DNA of 64,000 nt from Scylla paramamosain. Lineage: Eukaryota > Arthropoda > Malacostraca > Decapoda > Portunidae. The position numbers and the translations under genes were made by a program. Of the stretch, positions 57,581-64,000 are shown in pieces; position 1 is the stretch's first letter; each line of letters starts with the position of its first letter. The notes beneath the pieces are model-generated. The model searched no databases. It was not told where the DNA came from and saw only the letters and a program-made list of their open reading frames with translations. The stretch spans positions 1,117,001 to 1,181,000 of the forward strand of contig NC_087191.1 in NCBI RefSeq assembly GCF_035594125.1. Reading direction: 5' to 3'.

Positions 57581-58737
57581 ACGCGACTCATTTTGTTTTC
57601 TCTACTTATATTCTTTAATTCTTCCCTGGTACTGCTGACTGTTGTATATTAAGTTGTCTGCCGAAACAGCACAACTGAGCCAGCGGGAAACACTAAAATT
57701 ATTGTCATAGACTGTTTTACTTAGGAGTCTGAGTCTGTCCTTTATGAATTATAAGATGTTGCATGCCAATAGATCTTTTTGTCCTAAGGTTTACTGGGCC
57801 ATGTGAAAGCTTCAATATCTAAAAAAAATGTTTCCTGCTTAACACACCATTATCCCTCATTTTCTCTCTAATTACTCAACATAATGAAATCAGATGTATA
57901 TCACGTGAAAACCAAGTAAATGTAGTCTACAACGAGGTATAACAAATAACTGCATATACTCTTGTCTAAGACACACTAGACAGGTAAAATAAAGCGATGA
58001 TGAACGACCGACGCACGCTGTGCTTATCTTTAAGTGCGATTTACTCGTTTACTTTTGGCGCTTGACCCCTTGTCACACTCAGCGCGTCATATGTTCGTAC
58101 CAGAATCACAGACGCTTCACAACACACGCTTATAAACCACCGAACAGAATCAACTGCCAGTTTATAGCACCACCACAATACTTGTGCACAGTGGTGGTAT
58201 CTATTTGTCTATTGTTTTTCATTTATTTATTTATTTTTGTTACTAATTTTCATGTATTTTGTATATCATAGTGATATCTGTATGTAATCAAGGAATAAAA
58301 TAGGAAATCGATATTTGACAGTAATAGTTTGTATTGCATGATGATTTTAACTTTCACTACATCGATAGATATTATAAATGAAAAGCTTTTTCTGTCTTGG
58401 ATTGGTAAATGCGCTGGTGGAGTTTTCAGCTTCCCGGAATATATTCTGGCCTTTTCCAGATGATCCAAGAAAATCATATCACAACTTGATCATCTCCAAC
58501 CCCCTCGTGTCCTCTCGGGGCTCTTAACATAAAGTTTATTGTCACCGTCCCATGTTCAGTTCTCATTATTCTGAGACGCCCAATTGCCGGCATTGGGTTA
58601 AATAAAAATTAGCTTACCAAAAGCTGTGCAGTCACTTGGAGCAGAATCCATTTCTTTTGTTCTCTCAAGCATATTAGCAATGATGTTTTCTTGTATTAAG
58701 TCTACCTCTGCTGTCACTAAACAGGGCCAGTGGTTGG
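57581..58737. other. Unassigned stretch
   Basis: Nothing recognisable in 57581-58737. It may include the 5' region or introns of the receptor-like gene that begins at about 58738. Confidence 0.4.
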
Positions 58738-59748
58738 ATGTTACCTAAGATCAGCAAAACTTGCCTTGACAATATCATCGACGTCCTTGTAAGTAACCAT
58801 AAAACTGATGAACTGGTCACTATTCGGTTCTGTGATTCACCAAGGTATGTAACCAGCGCATCTTTCAGAGCCGACATGCAGAAAGCTGTACACCTAGCAG
58901 GAACTTATCCTTGATCAAAACCAAAGTCACTAACTCAATACTCTAGCAAAATTTTGCCTTTGGAAACTTCGGCGAAGTTAGATAACTTCACTGACTTTTT
59001 CAGGTCTCAGGAATTTTTGAATATCATGATGATTCATACTATAATGACACACGTATATTATATTGATCATATTGTTGCAGGTTGGTGGCATCCGCTGTGC
59101 TCCCGTACAGCGAACCTAGCGTGCAGCCCCTTGTGGTCGCAGTCTGGACTCCACGTTCAGGAATGAGCCGAACACAAGATCATCAGACTTTCCCAGAGAA
59201 GTTTACTAAGTTAATAGAAATCCATGCAGTATAATATTTTATATTTCTGGTGGTGATCAAAAATTTGCAATAATCTTTAAAAGATATCAGCTTGTAAATT
59301 ATACTTTCTGCTTCTATTTGTCATAAAAAAAAAATAAATAAATAAAGTGCCAATATACATACATTAATTGATTGAGGATTTGGTATTTATAAAGTGAGGA
59401 GAACTGAAAATAACTGACAAGCCTTAGGACAGGTTGTACAAGGCATATTAATGCAAATAAAAAAAATTGACGTTAAATGTTTAGACTGCCGCATAAAAAA
59501 CAAATGGCTTGAGACCTTTTGTTCATTTGAACACATTGTGAACGCTTCTCGTGCTGAAGAATTTATATATAGTGTGCATTAATTTCCAGACTGAGCACGA
59601 TGCCTAATCTTCTCGTGGCCATGACGGAAGACGCGATGAACCGGAAGTTCACCGTGGAGGACCCAACCTCCCACGCTGGGCAGAGAGTCGTGTTTGAAGG
59701 TTACATGGTCGACGTGATGGATTACGTCGCTCAGGGAATAAATTTCTC
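58738..59748 (+). CDS. Variant ionotropic receptor-like gene, three linked exons (partial)
   Basis: Three open segments join in phase at consensus splice sites. Exon A, 58738-58844 (MLPKISKTCLDNIIDVLVSN, ends CAAG/GTATGT). Exon B, 59081-59209 (acceptor TTGTTGCAG; LVASAVLPYSEPSVQP, LVVAVWTPRSG, TFPEKFT; ends before GTTAAT). Exon C, 59590-59748 (acceptor TTTCCAG; LSTMPNLLVAMTEDAMNRKF, VVFEGYMVDVMDYVAQGINF; donor GTACGT). The G-Y-x-x-D-x-x-D-x-x-A-x-x-x-N-F-(S/T)-Y signature is the ligand-binding lobe 1 motif of ionotropic glutamate-type receptors, and VVAVWTPRxG resembles the segment before it in crustacean ionotropic receptors. Such proteins are membrane channels for odour or taste cues. The channel exons are not found downstream, and the exon A start is uncertain. 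Each segment is open and not repeat-like. Confidence 0.65.
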
Positions 59749-60808
<1,060 letters not shown>

Positions 60809-61083
60809 GAACTACTTCCTGCGGCGCATAAGAAGTGTTCCAGGGCTCAGTGTGTGAAAGGAACCGTACTGTGCACCCAGTTTGTGGCCTTGGCTCTGGG
60901 TGGCACCTCTAATTTCAACGCAGATTTGTGAGTTAACTATAGGAGGACGCTGTCTAAAACTTTAACAGACACACACTACAGTAAGTATACTATATCATCA
61001 TGTCAGTGTTCAGCGGCAAAGAAGGAAGGGATTATTGTAACATTAACCATGGTAGCTGAGAGAGGTTTGTGGAGAAGTCAGCG

Positions 61084-61138
<55 letters not shown>

Positions 61139-61689
61139 ACATTAAACTCTTCGGCTGTCATAATCATTCACTTCAACCTGAAAGATAATCTTACGTTCTT
61201 CACGTCTGCGATTCCAAGCACAGGAGACAGGCTCACTGTCCAGACAACTCCTCTTACTGTTGCTGTTATCGGCGTAAATGGTGTACACAAAGCTATACTG
61301 TTACTTACAGGACTCGGGCACCAGCTCCACAACTGATACGAACATACTTGGGCACCCGGGCCCTAAGCACAGAACACAATATAGGCACAATTATGAGGCA
61401 CAGTACATGGCACAGTTACCAGTTCATGGACACGTCTCTCAAGGTACAGAAGATGAAAGCTTGATATATATAACTCCCTCACGCGCTGACTTTACTAGAC
61501 TTCTACAAGCACTTCCCCGTCCTTCTATGTTCAGCCGCCAACTGCCGGGTCACGTTTGCGGCTTGCAGAGTTCAATGCCGCAGTTGTCATATACACCCGT
61601 CGAAAATTATCGTATTTCAACCTGTCTACTGTCACTGACTGTCTATTGTCTGTCACTGACAGGTTCAGCTTACCTCCATTTGTGAAATT
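60809..61689. other. Unassigned stretch with a (GT)n tract
   Basis: GT tract at 61086-61137. The 135-codon frame at 61278-61685 has no recognisable domain and I do not call it a gene. Confidence 0.4.
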
Positions 61690-63175
61690 TATGCTGACCA
61701 GAATCACGTGGACTTTTACAATAAATCTTAGTATCTAAAAACTCAGCAAGGAACTCCACATCCTCTTTCTTCATAGCTACTTGAGCATGGATAAACTGAG
61801 CTGCGCTTGACATAGTCTTCAAAACATATTTGAAATCAAGGAGACGGCGCAGGCTTTCTGAGGCTGTCAAGTAAAAACATTTTCTAAACAGTCCCGAGTG
61901 AATCTTGAAGTGAACAGAAAACTGTGACCAACATCGTCTCTGGGACCGAGGATGTTGAAATGGTTGCTCTAGTCTGAATGGGTTTCCAGTCTCCTTTGGT
62001 ACCAATTTTCATACTACTGAATATGTGCATCACGTCTTGTAGGAAATTTACTGCTTCATCATATTTCTTAGAATCCATTCTACTAAGTGCCAACACAGGA
62101 TGGCGACTGGTCATAAGCTGAAACCAATAACTTATTACTTCTATTAGCCATGCTGCAGTAAAATATTCTTCCTTCTTTATCAACTAAATATTTCTGACCA
62201 CAGCTCTCATGACGCAAAATTCGTTTAGGAAATGCAACCATCTTATCAAACTGATTAGTTGTAATGCTGACATGGTTATCTTGGGATGCTGCTTTCAAGT
62301 CTAAATTTTCCTGAAACTTATTTCAATCAGTGATTCAACATTATCAGTACTAGACTTTAGCTGGTGCTTCTCTACTGTTTTGTCAGAAAGTGTGAAAGTG
62401 TTTCCCCTAACAACAGCTGACTTGATGCTCTTGAGTACATGTGCTAAGAAGTACAGCCACTTACCGGGAGCTTCAGGATGAGGTATTTTGTTCACAGTCT
62501 TACAATTCCTGCCACGTGTCACCAAAAATCCTCCACATCGAGCGATTAGAAGTCCCCATATCACAGGTAACTGCAGATCTATATCAGCAGCACGATGTGG
62601 ATAGTGTCTAGAATCATGCTTCTGAAGACTGTGCCATCTGTCTCAAGGTTTGTGTAATAGTATGCTACTGATTCCTCCTTACATGTAAACGAGAGCATGA
62701 TCAGCACTGCCAGTGTGCTGTGGTAATGTCACACAGCCTAGTTAATTTCCACTACTTGCATCATACTTCACATCTGCTGAGAGTGACAGCTCGTCATGTG
62801 TGAGGCAACATTTTTTTTTTTATTATTAATTATTTTACCTTCATTTCAAGCATATAAAGATATTAGTTAGAACCCGAGGTTCAAATGATATGTTTTGCAG
62901 ACTTCTTCATAATGTTGTTTCAGAGGGTAATGGTACTGGTGCTACAAAAGGACTTTATATTCTGATGCATCACATGCAAATCGCAATTGAAAGGCTTTTC
63001 TAACTGTGCCTGATGACCAGTAAACCCCTCTCATGTTAAATTTAGACAGTGCTTGAAGCTGATATGGTTTAAATAACCTTAAAATCATTCCCTCCTGCCT
63101 TGCCTTTGCCTTAAGTAAGGTAATCTGTTTCTTCACCTTCCAAAGTTCTTTTTTTCAGTTCCGCGAGTTTACTGC
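61690..63175 (-). pseudogene. P-element/THAP9-like transposase pseudogene
   Basis: Read on the - strand. A basic helical start (MKKQITLLKAKARQEGMILR, 63136-63080) is followed by VRKAFQLRFACDASEY (about 62985-62945) and HQYHYPLKQHYEEV. Next come PHPEAPGKWLYFLAHVLKSI, KSAVVRGNTFTLSDKTVEKH and STDNVESLIEISF (62490-62310), then ASQDNHVSITTNQFDKMV, TAAWLIEVISYWFQLMTSRH and SRMDSKKYDEAVNFLQDVMH (62280-62040). After shifts, IHSGLFRKCFYLTASESLRR and DFKYVLKTMSSAAQFIHAQV remain. This block order is that of P-element and THAP9-type transposases (coiled-coil, RNase H-like core, GTP-binding insertion domain). The N-terminal THAP zinc finger is not found, frames shift at least five times, and stops interrupt, so it is inactive. 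Confidence 0.72.

Positions 63176-64000
<825 letters not shown>

Overview
The window looks like a stretch of a decapod crustacean nuclear genome, probably a crab. This is inferred from the dense dinucleotide microsatellites (TA, GA, CA), the kinds of non-LTR retrotransposon present, and exons of what looks like an arthropod variant ionotropic receptor gene. There are no bacterial-type operons. Almost all protein-like sequence is mobile-element debris; host coding sequence is limited to one likely receptor gene at about 58.7-59.7 kb and a few unassigned short open frames.

Layout. 0-8 kb: microsatellites, a composite tandem-repeat element, a hAT-type MITE bounded by 8-bp direct repeats (2849-3130), a MITE with roughly 145-bp inverted arms (7144-7580) and LINE fragments. 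8.4-12.5 kb: a full-length but decayed CR1-like retrotransposon on the + strand. 13.2-16.4 kb: a non-LTR element on the - strand with one uninterrupted 962-codon endonuclease/reverse transcriptase frame, bounded by what appears to be a 21-bp target duplication inside a GT microsatellite; it is the best-preserved coding sequence here. 16.5-17.35 kb: a second copy of the composite repeat. 17.5-24.0 kb: a decayed I/Jockey-like element with RNase H (- strand), holding a 1.2-kb insertion, and part of a second copy. 26.6-28.1, 40.3-41.8 and 47.6-50.6 kb: three copies of another Jockey-like family, all on the - strand.

30.5-41.9 kb is a nest of insertions: two LTRs of one LTR-retrotransposon family in opposite orientation, I/Jockey pieces in both orientations, two CR1 fragments starting with the same fold-back, and a full-length CR1 (34974-39126) inserted into one of those CR1 fragments. 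42.8-43.8 kb holds the ORF1 region of an L1-like element.

45.414-52.879 kb is a complete PIF/Harbinger DNA transposon. It has matching terminal inverted repeats, a TTA target duplication, a two-exon transposase whose intron swallowed a 2.9-kb LINE, and a convergent MADF-domain partner gene. Both genes are broken. 54.0-55.6 kb is an 18/33-bp minisatellite. 61.7-63.2 kb is a P-element/THAP9-like transposase pseudogene.

The genes do not form a pathway. The window records successive waves of LINEs, LTR elements and DNA transposons inserting into each other.
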